The notes under the pieces were generated by a model. The model was given only the letters and a program-made list of their open reading frames with translations. It searched no databases and was not told where the DNA came from. DNA of 35,444 bases from assembly GCA_044340865.1 (NCBI GenBank), contig JBIISW010000009.1, positions 1 to 35,444 of the forward strand. The letters run 5' to 3'. This DNA comes from UBA4416 sp044340865. Its GTDB lineage: Bacteria; Bacteroidota; Bacteroidia; B-17B0; Aurantibacillaceae. Position 1 is the first letter of the stretch. The number at the start of each line of letters is the position of its first letter. Positions 1-9,400 of the stretch are shown here, one piece after another. The translations under genes were made by a program, and so were the position numbers.

Positions 1-479
1 TTTTCCATACGCTCTTGCAACCACTTTACAACTTTTGGTTCGCGCATGTATAAATATTCTGCACCAATGCTTTGGCAGTATGTACTTTCTAAATGACTAA
101 TAATGTCTTTTAGTTTAGCATTTCCTAGTCCTATTTCATTACCTGCTTGAAAAACAGTTTCTAAATCCTTATCAGATAAACCAAAGTTTACTAAATCTAA
201 AGTTGGCTCGTAGGTTCTACGTTGGCGGACAGGATTTGTTTTGGTGAACAAATGCCCACGTTGACGATAGCCATTAATTAAACTAATGACTTTAAATTCT
301 TTTGAAACATTTTCGGGAATAGCTCCACCATCACTTTCATAAGAGGTTCGAGCAAATTCAAAGCCTTTAAAAAAATCTCTCCACGATTCATCAACAGAGT
401 TACTGTCTTGAGAGTATTGTAAAAATAATTGTTCAATAGCGTTAACATCGCTTGTGCCTACGAAGGAAAATTTGTCCAT
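1..479 (-). CDS. sucA: 2-oxoglutarate dehydrogenase E1 component, N-terminal part (truncated by window edge)
   Basis: Thiamine-diphosphate-dependent E1 subunit of the 2-oxoglutarate dehydrogenase complex (TCA cycle, cytoplasm), which decarboxylates 2-oxoglutarate and passes the succinyl group to the E2 lipoyl arm. I translated the minus strand from the ATG at 479-477 and get 159 codons before the window edge. It begins MDKFSFVGTSDVNAIEQLF and carries the typical E1 N-terminal peptide SWRDFFKGFEF, then NGYRQRGHLFTKTNP and GAEYLYMREP, all characteristic of SucA/OdhA. The thiamine-binding core lies outside the window. Its partner sucB is on the same strand further upstream, but a plus-strand gene and an OmpA-like gene lie between, so the two cannot be a simple operon here. 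Identification is from recognised family motifs and is strong despite truncation. Confidence 0.93.
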   Translation of the reverse strand, partial: MDKFSFVGTSDVNAIEQLFLQYSQDSNSVDESWRDFFKGFEFARTSYESDGGAIPENVSKEFKVISLINGYRQRGHLFTKTNPVRQRRTYEPTLDLVNFGLSDKDLETVFQAGNEIGLGNAKLKDIISHLESTYCQSIGAEYLYMREPKVVKWLQERME

Positions 480-545
480 GTTAGTCTTTCTAAAATAAAA
501 GGCTAATTTAAGGATTTTTTAAGCTAATTTCCCTATTTTTGTTTA

Positions 546-947
546 GTGAAGTTTACATTGTTTTTTATATTCATTTTTGCGCAAAGCGTAACTATTTTCT
601 CACAAGAAAATCCGAATAGTAATGCTATTCAAAATTCTATGAAAGTAAGAGCTTTACAAGAGAAAAAGGCAGAGTTTCATCGTCATACGAATGGTGAAAG
701 CGAAGGTTATCGTATAAAAATACATTTTAGTGCTGATAAATCTAAAGCTAAAGAAGTTCAATCTAAATTTACGACTAAGTTTGCTGATATACCTTCATAT
801 GAAGAATACCAGCAACCTAATTTTGTTATTAATGTGGGTGATTTTAAAACGAAGTTAGAAGCTTTTGAATTATTAAAAAGAATTCAAGTTGAATTCCCAT
901 ATGCTTTTATTGTAAAAAGTAAAATACGTCCAATGAAGTTGAATTAG
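546..947 (+). CDS. SPOR-domain-like secreted protein (GTG start)
   Basis: A 133-residue protein with a signal peptide (hydrophobic stretch MKFTLFFIFIFAQSVTIFSQ, likely cleaved near residue 20) followed by a short linker and a C-terminal segment (about residues 52-130) that resembles the SPOR peptidoglycan-binding fold: GYRIKIHFS, an amphipathic helix, then NFVINVGDFKTKLEAFELL and FPYAFIVKSKI. SPOR domains bind denuded glycan strands in septal peptidoglycan; a periplasmic or envelope role is inferred. The start is GTG at 546. The first in-frame ATG (639) would remove the signal peptide, so GTG is preferred. A TATTTTTG sequence at 534-541 ends only four bases before the start. The gene converges on the OmpA-like gene and lies between sucA and sucB. 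Family assignment is by pattern, not alignment. Confidence 0.75.
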   Translation: MKFTLFFIFIFAQSVTIFSQENPNSNAIQNSMKVRALQEKKAEFHRHTNGESEGYRIKIHFSADKSKAKEVQSKFTTKFADIPSYEEYQQPNFVINVGDFKTKLEAFELLKRIQVEFPYAFIVKSKIRPMKLN

Positions 948-958
948 GCCATTCAAGC

Positions 959-2155
959 TTAATATTCTAATACTAAAATCTCTACTCTTCTGTTTTGCTC
1001 CTGTTCGTTTTCATTAGCTTTTGGCAATTTAAATAACATTTCGTGGTCTCCTTTTCCACTAATTTCTATCCTATTTTCATCTATGCCTTGTATGGCTAAA
1101 TAATTTTTTATAGAGGTTGCCCTTGCTTTTGTAAATGCTATAATTCCTTTTTCATCCATCATATCACGTCCATTTGAATGACCTATAATTTCGATTTTTA
1201 AATTTGGATTCTTTTTTAATAGTTTATATAAATTAAACATAGATGGAACAGCTCTTGGTAAATATTGTACTGAGCCGCTCACAAAATTAATGGATCCAAT
1301 CGAATATTTATTTCCTTTTTTTAGTTTTGGTAAAACTGTTTTAAGGACTTTTAATTGCGCAGTATCAGCAAGTGTAATACTTTTAGTAAAACTAAAACTA
1401 CTATCATTATAAAAATTTAAATTATACGGTTGGTTTTTGATTAGAGGTGCAGTAAAGGTGAATCTGCCATCATCCGTTGTTTTTTCAAGTGATACAGTGT
1501 CGCCTTTTTGGTTGGTTAAAGCAATTTCTGTTTTAATCGGTTTATTGTTATCATCTTTTACAGTTCCTTTAAATAGAACAGATTGTGAAATTTCAAATTC
1601 AATAGTGTGTCCATCGCCTTTTTCGTAGACATTGTCTAATACTAAATAATAAATTTCTCCTTTTTTTACAGTTAGGCTTTTGCAGTAAGCAGCGCCGATA
1701 CCTTGGTTTACAAATTCATTTGTTGATTTAAAATTTAATCCAGTTTTGCCATTTAATTCTTCCTTATCTCGGCTGATGCATGCTCTAATTGGATTTATGT
1801 GGTGTGTTTGTAAGCTATCACAAAAGTTATTTTTAGCTGCCTTAAATAACATAAAATCATAGTCGTCATCTGCTTTGGATGGTAGAATATGCAAAGTTAA
1901 TTCGCCTGCCACATTTATAATAAGCTTATACCAAGCAGAGTTATGTTCTTTTTCAAAGGCAAAATTTGTTTTTTGTTTTCTAGGACTAATTTCTTTTACC
2001 TCTCCAGATCCTTTAGGAGCCATAGTTTTACCTATGGTCGTTTTACCATTTAAATTAATAACTCGCGCCTTAATGCAATCGCAAAACACTGTGTCAAACT
2101 TTTTAGTTTGACTAAACATTTGGATTGTAACAAAAAGTAGGATAAGAAATCTCAT
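959..2155 (-). CDS. OmpA-family outer-membrane/peptidoglycan-associated protein
   Basis: A 398-residue exported protein. Visible in order: signal peptide (residues 1-15, ending MFSQ); a region at about 65-195 resembling a jelly-roll prepeptidase-type domain (DDDYDFMLFKA, then GEIYYLVLDNV and GHTIEFEI); a carboxypeptidase-regulatory-like beta-sandwich at about 197-270 (FKGTVKDDNNKPI and TTDDGRFTF); and a C-terminal OmpA domain at about 285-398. The OmpA peptidoglycan-binding signature is present as IEIIGHSNG, then FTKARATSIKNYL, then EQNRRVEILVLEY; the usual Asp after GH[ST] is Asn here, which could weaken diaminopimelate binding. It probably anchors the outer membrane to the wall. It lies downstream of sucB on the same strand, with a strong terminator between, so it should have its own promoter. 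Confidence 0.85.
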   Translation of the reverse strand: MRFLILLFVTIQMFSQTKKFDTVFCDCIKARVINLNGKTTIGKTMAPKGSGEVKEISPRKQKTNFAFEKEHNSAWYKLIINVAGELTLHILPSKADDDYDFMLFKAAKNNFCDSLQTHHINPIRACISRDKEELNGKTGLNFKSTNEFVNQGIGAAYCKSLTVKKGEIYYLVLDNVYEKGDGHTIEFEISQSVLFKGTVKDDNNKPIKTEIALTNQKGDTVSLEKTTDDGRFTFTAPLIKNQPYNLNFYNDSSFSFTKSITLADTAQLKVLKTVLPKLKKGNKYSIGSINFVSGSVQYLPRAVPSMFNLYKLLKKNPNLKIEIIGHSNGRDMMDEKGIIAFTKARATSIKNYLAIQGIDENRIEISGKGDHEMLFKLPKANENEQEQNRRVEILVLEY

Positions 2156-2191
2156 AGTATCATCTAACGCTAATTCGTTTAATAAGTAACA

Positions 2192-2223
2192 AAAAAACCT
2201 TCAAATAATTTTGAAGGTTTTTT
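2192..2223 (-). terminator. Intrinsic terminator of sucB
   Basis: A perfect 14-bp inverted repeat with a four-base TAAT loop (arms AAAAAACCTTCAAA and TTTGAAGGTTTTTT), lying 59 bases past the sucB stop on the minus strand. It ends in a T run on the minus strand and would also work on the plus strand, although no plus gene reads into it. It separates sucB from the OmpA-like gene. Confidence 0.85.
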
Positions 2224-2281
2224 ATATATCAATCCTTACTCTCTAAAATAAAATAGAAAAGGAAAAAAATGTTTATGTTAA

Positions 2282-3541
2282 TTACAATCCTAATAAAACT
2301 TCTTCAGGAATTTTTCCGCCAAACAACATTCGGCTTGGATTTTCTAACATCTCTTTTACTTTCACTAAAAAGCCAACACTTTCTCTACCATCAATAATAC
2401 GGTGATCATAACTTAGTGCCACATACATCATTGGACGAATTACAACTTGTCCGTTTACAGCCATTGGCCTGTCTACAACATTGTGCATTCCTAAAATAGC
2501 GCTTTGCGGGGGATTAATAATTGGTGTGCTCATCATAGAACCAAATACACCACCATTAGTGATGGTAAATGTTCCGCCAGTCATATCTTCAATCGTCAAT
2601 TTTCCATCACGCGCTTTAACAGCTAAATCTTTAATTCCTTTTTCAATATCGGCAATACTCATTAATTCCGCATTACGTAAAACTGGTACCATTAAACCTT
2701 TTGGAGCACTTACTGCAATTCCAATATCACAATATTTATTATACACTAATTCTTCTCCATCAATCATTCCATTTACTGCTGGATAATGATATAAAGCTTC
2801 TGTGACAGCTTTGGTAAAGAAGCTCATGAAGCCTACATTACTGCCATACACTTCTTTAAATTTATCTTTGTATTTTGCTCTGATAGCATAAATAGCTGAC
2901 ATGTCAACTTCATTAAAAGTGGTTAACATGGCGGTTTCATTTTTAACGGCTACTAATCGTTTTGCAACTGTTTTACGAAGTGACGTCATTTTAGAGCGTT
3001 CCTTTTCTCTTCCACCTTTCCATGAATTAGAAAGCACTTCAGCTGCTGTTGGCAATCCATTTGATAAGGCTGCTAAAACATCTTGTTTAGTAATTCTGCC
3101 ATCTTTACCAGTTCCATTTAGTTGGGTTGGTTTAATATTATTTTCAGCCATTATTTTTGCAGCAGAAATACTTGGCGTTCCTGAAGCATAGCTTGTTGAT
3201 GCTGGCGCGTGATTACTAGTTACAGCTGCTACTGGAGCGGCTTCTTTTTTAGCTTCTACCTTCACTTCAACTTTTGCAGTTTCCGCTTTTGCTTCAGGCT
3301 TAAATGATGTATCAATTTTTACAACGACTTGACCTACGTTTACGGTATCTCCTTCGGCAGCTAATACTTCAATTTTACCACTTTCTTCGGCATTAAGCGT
3401 TAGTGTTGCTTTATCTGAATCTATTTCTGCTAAAACGTCATCTTTTTCAACGATATCACCGGTGTTTTTTACCCAACGGGCAATTACAACTTCTGTTATT
3501 GATTCGCCTGGACTTGGTACTTTTAATTCTACAATTGCCAT
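2282..3541 (-). CDS. sucB: Dihydrolipoyllysine-residue succinyltransferase, E2 of 2-oxoglutarate dehydrogenase
   Basis: A 419-residue E2 core of the 2-oxoglutarate dehydrogenase complex, which transfers succinyl from the lipoyl arm to CoA. The N-terminal lipoyl domain (about 1-78) has the lipoylation motif EIDSDKATLTLNA with Lys44. An Ala/Lys/Glu-rich linker follows (about 80-125), then the peripheral subunit-binding domain (about 126-162: SAAKIMAENNI, GTGKDGRITKQDVL). The catalytic acyltransferase domain (about 180-419) ends with the active-site motif DHRIIDG, giving His380 and Asp384. A single lipoyl domain, the ending PEEVLLGL and the succinyltransferase-like layout favour SucB over the acetyl-transferring AceF. 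It is followed by a terminator at 2192-2223. Length is normal for the family. Confidence 0.96.
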   Translation of the reverse strand: MAIVELKVPSPGESITEVVIARWVKNTGDIVEKDDVLAEIDSDKATLTLNAEESGKIEVLAAEGDTVNVGQVVVKIDTSFKPEAKAETAKVEVKVEAKKEAAPVAAVTSNHAPASTSYASGTPSISAAKIMAENNIKPTQLNGTGKDGRITKQDVLAALSNGLPTAAEVLSNSWKGGREKERSKMTSLRKTVAKRLVAVKNETAMLTTFNEVDMSAIYAIRAKYKDKFKEVYGSNVGFMSFFTKAVTEALYHYPAVNGMIDGEELVYNKYCDIGIAVSAPKGLMVPVLRNAELMSIADIEKGIKDLAVKARDGKLTIEDMTGGTFTITNGGVFGSMMSTPIINPPQSAILGMHNVVDRPMAVNGQVVIRPMMYVALSYDHRIIDGRESVGFLVKVKEMLENPSRMLFGGKIPEEVLLGL

Positions 3542-3661
3542 ATTTCGTTTTTTATAAAAATTGAACTTTTTAAATACGATGTAAATTTATAAATATTATA
3601 TCGATAAGCAATTTAAAAATAAGACGATTTTTACTTTGTTCGCCATAGCCTATAAAAACAA

Positions 3662-3688
3662 AAAACCTTAGCGGTGAGCTAAGGTTTT
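3662..3688 (-). terminator. Intrinsic terminator of the Bax inhibitor-1-like gene
   Basis: A perfect 11-bp stem (AAAACCTTAGC / GCTAAGGTTTT) with a GGTGA loop, 27 bases past the stop of the minus-strand Bax inhibitor-1-like gene and followed by T-rich sequence on that strand. It separates this gene from sucB. Confidence 0.85.
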
Positions 3689-3714
3689 AAAGTTATTTGC
3701 TAATAATTTCCAGA

Positions 3715-4449
3715 TTAATTTCTTTTTCCAAAAATATTAAGAAGTGATAAAAATAAATTAATGAAATCTAAGTATAAACTTAATGCTCCCATGACTGCTA
3801 ATTTTTTAAATGAATCAGATCCGTCGTTTTCTGCCAACATGTTTTTAATTTTTTGCATGTCGTAGGCAGTTAATCCAGTGAAAATAATAACAGCAATAAC
3901 ACTAATAATATAGCCCATTTGAGCACTATGCATAAAATAATTAATTAAAGATGCGATAAAAATACCTACAACTCCAATCATTAAAATACTTCCTAATTTA
4001 GTTAAGTCAGTTTTTGTAAAATAACCTGTAGCAGCCATAATACCAAAAAGAGCTGTTGTAGATAAAAATATATTTACAATAGAACCTATTTGGTAAATAA
4101 TAAAAATATAACTGATGCTGATTCCGAATAAAGCAGAGAATCCTAAAAATAAACCAGCGATGGCTAAGTAGGATAATTTTCTAAATCCAGCGCCCATTCC
4201 AATTAACATGATTAATGGAGCAAAAGTTACAATATGACCTAACATTGATTTATGAAGCATGCCGTCTTCGCCTTGTGTAAGCATTAAATCAAGTAGGCTA
4301 GGAATGTAAGCAAATGATAAAGATGTGGCAGTTGTAATTACCATGCCGGCAAACATCCAAGCGAATACCGTTGCTAATAGGTTTTTTTGTGTGACAACTG
4401 AATCGTATTGTATGTTGTCAATATTTGTTTTTCTGAAATTATTATCCAT
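3715..4449 (-). CDS. Bax inhibitor-1/YccA-family integral membrane protein
   Basis: A membrane protein of the Bax inhibitor-1 (TMBIM/YccA) family with about seven predicted transmembrane helices; some members are proton-sensitive calcium leak channels, and YccA modulates the FtsH protease. Family marks are the cytoplasmic N-terminus, a first helix containing FAWMFAGMVITT, repeated Ala/Gly-rich helices, TGLTAYDMQKIK between the late helices, and the C-terminal YLDFINLFLSLLNIFGKR. The reading frame opens 12 codons earlier at 4485, but the ATG at 4449 (MDNNFRKTNIDNIQYDS) gives the usual hydrophilic N-terminus and 244 residues, so I chose it. It stands alone as a transcription unit, with its own terminator and a divergent dprA upstream. 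Physiological role in this organism is unknown. Confidence 0.9.
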   Translation of the reverse strand: MDNNFRKTNIDNIQYDSVVTQKNLLATVFAWMFAGMVITTATSLSFAYIPSLLDLMLTQGEDGMLHKSMLGHIVTFAPLIMLIGMGAGFRKLSYLAIAGLFLGFSALFGISISYIFIIYQIGSIVNIFLSTTALFGIMAATGYFTKTDLTKLGSILMIGVVGIFIASLINYFMHSAQMGYIISVIAVIIFTGLTAYDMQKIKNMLAENDGSDSFKKLAVMGALSLYLDFINLFLSLLNIFGKRN

Positions 4450-4611
4450 GATGTTTTTTTGAGTATAAAGATACAATAAAATCAAAACGTAATTTGTAAA
4501 AAATAGTTAAAGTTTGAGTTTTTTACACTTTTAATTTTAACGAAATACTCTAATCTAATTCTGCAAAAAGTTAAAATTTGGCTTATGCCATTTAATCACA
4601 ATTAATTCTTT

Positions 4612-4619
4612 TATTTTTG
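4612..4619 (+). promoter_or_regulatory. Candidate -7 box of the dprA promoter
   Basis: TATTTTTG matches the Bacteroidota sigma-A -7 consensus TAnnTTTG and lies 27 bases before the dprA ATG. No convincing TTG element is present at the usual spacing upstream; the nearest (TTTG at 4577-4580) is about 31 bases away, which is too far. Single-element evidence only. Confidence 0.4.
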
Positions 4620-4646
4620 TTGAAACACATTATTAAATTGAAATAA

Positions 4647-5756
4647 ATGTCTCAGTCTCAAGAATTACTTCATCAAATTGCATTGACCTTAATTGATGGA
4701 GTAGGTGATGTGTTGTCAAAGAATTTAGTTGCTTATTGCGGAAGTTCGGAGCAGGTTTTTAAAGAAAAAAAATCTCATCTTGAGAAAATACCTGGAATAG
4801 GATCAGTGGTTGCAAGTAAAATTATGGCAAGTCAACATGTATTACATCGTGCTGAAGAAGAAATTGAATTTATAAATACAAATGGAATTTCTGCCTTATT
4901 TTTTACAGATGAAAAATATCCGCAGAGGTTAAAATATTGTCATGATAGCCCACTTTTAGTATATTATAAAGGCAATGCAGATTTAAATAATTCAAAAATT
5001 GTTTCTGTAGTAGGAACACGTACCCCATCTGAGTATGGAAAACACATGACTGAAAAATTAATTAAAGATTTATCACATTCAGGTGTGCTTGTTGTAAGTG
5101 GATTAGCTTATGGCATCGATGTGTTGGCACATAAAGAATCACTATCAAACAATTTAGATACAGTTGGGGTTTTAGCTCATGGCTTAGACCGTTTATATCC
5201 GGCTGCGCATACAAATTATGCTAAAAAAATGATTCAGCAAGGGGGATTACTTACAGAGTTTATGAGTGAAACTAATCCCGATCGAGAAAATTTCCCGAAA
5301 AGAAATCGGATTGTAGCGGGCATGTGTGACGCCTTAATTGTTGTAGAATCAAAAAGACAAGGAGGTAGTTTAATTACTGCTACAATTGCAAATGCGTATA
5401 ATAAAGATGTATTTGCTTTTCCTGGTAGAGCCGACGAATTATTGAGCGAGGGCTGCAATGGTTTAATTAAATCTAATAAAGCTAATTTAATAGAAAGCGC
5501 CGAAGATTTATTTTATATTATGAATTGGAATGAAGAAAAAAAACAACGGAAAAGTCAGATACCTTTATTTATCAATTTAAGTGATGAAGAACAATTTATT
5601 ATAGATTGCTTTAAAGAGAAATCGTCATTACACATTGATGAAATTTGTGCTTTTACTCAATTGCCAATTAGTAAAACATCCTCTCACTTATTAACTTTAG
5701 AGTTTTCTAATCTTGTGAAATCCCTACCTGGTAAAATGTTTCAGTTAAATAATTAA
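4647..5756 (+). CDS. dprA: DNA-processing protein DprA (Smf)
   Basis: A 369-residue DprA/Smf protein, which loads RecA onto incoming single-stranded DNA during natural transformation. Helix-hairpin-helix motifs occupy the N-terminus (IDGVGDVLSKNL and KIPGIGSVVASK, about 15-60). The extended Rossmann domain (about 112-290) shows SVVGTRTPSEYGK, VVSGLAYGIDVLAH, LAHGLDRLYP, ENFPKRNRIVAGM, RQGGSLITA and VFAFPGRADE, all DprA signatures. A C-terminal winged-helix-like segment (about 305-365) contains LHIDEICAFTQLPISKTSSHLL. It overlaps the convergent transporter gene by four bases at its stop. No other competence gene is in the window. Presence of dprA is compatible with, but does not prove, natural competence. 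Confidence 0.96.
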   Translation: MSQSQELLHQIALTLIDGVGDVLSKNLVAYCGSSEQVFKEKKSHLEKIPGIGSVVASKIMASQHVLHRAEEEIEFINTNGISALFFTDEKYPQRLKYCHDSPLLVYYKGNADLNNSKIVSVVGTRTPSEYGKHMTEKLIKDLSHSGVLVVSGLAYGIDVLAHKESLSNNLDTVGVLAHGLDRLYPAAHTNYAKKMIQQGGLLTEFMSETNPDRENFPKRNRIVAGMCDALIVVESKRQGGSLITATIANAYNKDVFAFPGRADELLSEGCNGLIKSNKANLIESAEDLFYIMNWNEEKKQRKSQIPLFINLSDEEQFIIDCFKEKSSLHIDEICAFTQLPISKTSSHLLTLEFSNLVKSLPGKMFQLNN

Positions 5757-6418
5757 TTACGTACTGTTTTACTTTTTTCTAAAAACTTATTAATGAAGAA
5801 ATGGCCAATGTAGATGAGCGGAATTAAAGCAATGGCAATAAAAAGTTTGAATACATAGCCATAACTAGCATTGGTGATGAATTCGTTGAAGGTCCATTTT
5901 GCTGGTAAAACAAACGCAATGTATTGCACAACAAATGTATCAACTAACTGACTGATTAATGTACTTCCAGTGGCTCGAAACCAAATAAATTTATTTCCTG
6001 TTATTTTTTTAAAGAATAAAAACATGTACACATCAACTAACTGTGAAATTAAAAAAGCAATTATGCTACCGACAATAATCCATTGAGATTGGCCAAAAAC
6101 AGTTTTAAAAACTTCATTATTTACAGGAGAAAATGAGGTTGCCGGAATTTTGATAGCGATTGATAAAATAATAAACGCAAAACTGATTAATCCAACAGTA
6201 ATGTAAGTCAGTTTTTTTACACCATCTTTCCCAAAATGTTCATTTATTAAATCGGTTAAAATAAAAATGATGGGCCAAAGGATGATGCCTATGCTTTGCG
6301 TAAACAATCCAAAAAATTGAATGAGCTTTCCACCGATAAGTTCAGCAATAATAGCGTTTGTAATAAAAAAACCAGCTAATACTAAAAATACAATATCTTT
6401 TCTGTTGCTAAAATTCAT
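5753..6418 (-). CDS. Queuosine-precursor transporter (YhhQ/QPT family)
   Basis: A 221-residue inner-membrane protein of the QPT (VUT/YhhQ) family, which imports 7-deazaguanine precursors of the tRNA base queuosine. The family pattern is visible: first helix with FFITNAIIAELIGGKL, then IILWPIIFILTDLINEHFGK, a long loop with PATSFSP, then SQWIIVGSIIAFLISQLVDVYMF, FIWFRATGSTLISQLVDTF and a final helix pair. About six helices are predicted. In many Bacteroidota the protein is 210-240 residues, as here. Its 3' end overlaps the dprA stop by four bases in convergent orientation. The region upstream faces divergently onto the propeller-SpoIIE gene. Substrate (preQ0, preQ1 or queuine) cannot be told from sequence alone. 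Confidence 0.92.
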   Translation of the reverse strand: MNFSNRKDIVFLVLAGFFITNAIIAELIGGKLIQFFGLFTQSIGIILWPIIFILTDLINEHFGKDGVKKLTYITVGLISFAFIILSIAIKIPATSFSPVNNEVFKTVFGQSQWIIVGSIIAFLISQLVDVYMFLFFKKITGNKFIWFRATGSTLISQLVDTFVVQYIAFVLPAKWTFNEFITNASYGYVFKLFIAIALIPLIYIGHFFINKFLEKSKTVRN

Positions 6419-6436
6419 GATTGTTAAAATTACTCA

Positions 6437-6463
6437 TTGTTTTTATTTTTTTACTTAATTTTA
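6437..6463 (+). promoter_or_regulatory. Candidate promoter of the propeller-SpoIIE gene
   Basis: TTG at 6437-6439, a 16-base spacer, then TAATTTTA at 6456-6463, one mismatch from the Bacteroidota -7 consensus TAnnTTTG. It lies 21 bases before the ATG at 6485. The spacer is slightly short for the TTG-N17-23-TAnnTTTG form, so this is tentative. Confidence 0.3.
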
Positions 6464-6484
6464 TCCAGTAAAAATATAAATTGA

Positions 6485-9400
6485 ATGAATTTAAAAAGAC
6501 TAGCGAAAATATTTTTTATTTCTTTATTAGGTGTAATTAATGTCGCCTCGTTTTCACAGAACGTTAAATTTAAAAAAATAAGCATTGATGATGGATTGTC
6601 TCAAGCTTCTGTAAATGCGCTATTTCAAGATTCAGAAGGCTTTGTTTGGATTGGCACACAAGATGGTTTAAATAGATATGACGGCTATCACATTAAGGCA
6701 TTTAAAACTGATCAGAATAACGAAAACTCACTTTCTTCTAATGAAATTAATTGCTTGTTTGAAGATCAAAATGGCATTATTTTTATTGGAACAAACGACC
6801 AAGGGCTTTCAGTTTATAATAAATACACAAAACAATTTACTAATTACAAAGCTGAAGGAGGCGGTAAAAAATTGCCTGATAATTCTGTAAGGTGTATTGA
6901 AGCGTTGAATGATAACGAACTCTTAATTGCTACAGATAAAGGACTATCTATATTTAATAAAACCAAAAAAACATTTAATACCTTAAAGGTCAAAGGGAGT
7001 ATTGTAGCGAGTAATTTAAAATATATTTTTAAAGACAATAATGGATTTATTTGGATTGCATCTTTTGATAACGGTTTATTTAAATTAGATGATAATCATT
7101 TAACGCATTTTCCAATACCAGAAAATACAAAAAATAAATTTGGAGCTAGTTCAAATAAAAAACACATGCGTTGTATCACACAAGTAAATGGGAATTTATG
7201 GTGCGGAACCGATGATGGCGTTGTTGAATTTAATCCGACCACTAAAAAGTATATAGCTAGCCAATCAAAACTTAACTTTAACAATCAATCACAAACTAGA
7301 ATTGTTTCGTTTGCACACGATAAAGTCGCTAAATATATTTGGATTGGAACGTGGGATGGGTTGGTAAAATATGACATTACAAGTGGCGCATCCTCTATTT
7401 TTAAGAACAATGAACTTGATCGTAATTCATTGTCTAACGACAAGGTTTCTTGTTTAATGACTGATAATCAGCAAAATATTTGGATTGGTACCCAAGATAA
7501 AGGCGTGAATATATATTTTTCTTCCTCTATTAAATTTCCGTTATTAAATAAGAGCAATGGTTTAGAGAACGATTTTGTTTATTCCATCATGCAGTCTACT
7601 GATAAAAACATTTGGATTGGAACTGAAGGAGGTCTTACCTCATACAATCCCCAACGTTTAACTTTTGAGAACTATGATTATATTCTAAAAAAATACAAAG
7701 TCAAAGGAGTTTTGTCTTTATATCAAGATAATTTAGCGAATATTTGGATTGGTACCTACGGCCAAGGTGTTATCGTTTATAATCCAAAAACAAAATTTAC
7801 AAAACAATTACTTGGCGAATCTTCTGAGAGTGGAACAGTCGTAAAAATTATTCAAGATAAAAGAGGAATAATTTGGATAGGAACTTATGCAAATGGCTTA
7901 TATGCTATAAATCCAACGAATTACTCAATTAAAAATTACAATAAAACTAATGGTTTGCCTTCAAATAAAATTTATTGTATTTATGAAAACAAAAATGATA
8001 ATACCATTTGGGTTGGAACAGACGGATTTGGATTTTGTATTTTAAAATTTGACGCAAACTCTTATATTTCTGATGTTACTAAATTTACACATAAAGAACA
8101 GGTTAATTCAATCAGTTCAAATGTTGTAAATAATATTCGTAAAGATTACGATGGTGTTTTTTGGATTGCTACGGCAAATGGATTAAATAGATTTGATTAT
8201 TCAACAAAAAAATTTGTGACCTATTACGAGCAAGATGGAATAGCAAATAGTTATATTTATGATGTTTTGCCAGACACTGCAGGTAATTTATGGTTGCCAA
8301 CAAATATGGGGCTTACAAAATTCGATCCAAAAAGTTCAAATGAAAACGGGATAGCATTTAAAAATTATAGTACAAAGGATGGTATTCAAGCAAATGAATT
8401 TAATCAAGGGGCTTCTTTTCTCTGTAGTGATGGTCATATAATTGTTGGAGGTGTGGCTGGTATTAATTATTTTGATCCCTCTGAAATAAAGGAAAACAAT
8501 AATACTCCAAAGTCTTATTTATACGAGTTTAGCCGACAAGGTAAAGTAATTGATTTTGACACCAATATTATTTATAAAAATTACGTCGAACTTTCTCATA
8601 AAGAAAATTACTTTTCAGTTGAGTTCATCGCTCTTGATTTTGTTGCTGCTGAAAAAACAAAATACATGTTTATGCTCGATGGATACGATGATTATTGGAC
8701 AACTCCATCAAATGTTCGTTTTTATTCCTATACAGAATTACCAGGAGGAACTTATACGTTTAAAGTTAAAGCATGTAATAGTGATGGTGTTTGGAACGAG
8801 TTGCCTCAAAAAATTACAATCAAGGTAATTCCACCATGGTATCGCACCCCTTTATTTTATATTCTTGCCACCATGTTTGTCGTTGCGTTTATTTTGGGAT
8901 TTATTAGTTATAGGACTAGATCCATAAAAAAAGAAAATAAAATACTTGAGCGAAAAGTGACAGAGCGAACGCACGAATTAGCTGAAAAAAATAGAAATAT
9001 AACCAGTAGTATTGAATACGCTAAACTAATTCAGGAAGCAATTTTACCATCCAAAGAATTAATTTATTCTAAGTTCAAAAAAATGTTTATTTTCTATAAA
9101 CCAAAAGATATTGTTAGTGGGGATTTTTATTGGTTTGGAGAAAAAGGTAATTACAAAATTTTGGCCGTTGTAGATTGCACAGGACATGGTGTTCCAGGAG
9201 CTTTTATGAGCATGATTGGTCATAATCTTCTTAATCAAATCATTTCAGAAAAAGGAATATTTGATCCGGGAATAATTTTACAGGAACTTCATAAGGGAAT
9301 CCAATCAGCCTTAAAACAGGGACAAAATCAAGTTCAAACTAATGATGGAATGGATGTATCCATGATTGCCATTAATACTGAAACAAATGATTGTTTATGG

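Noticed and set aside
1437..2111. Plus-strand open frames opposite the OmpA-like gene
   Set aside because: They are shadows of a well-supported minus-strand gene and contain no recognisable protein features.
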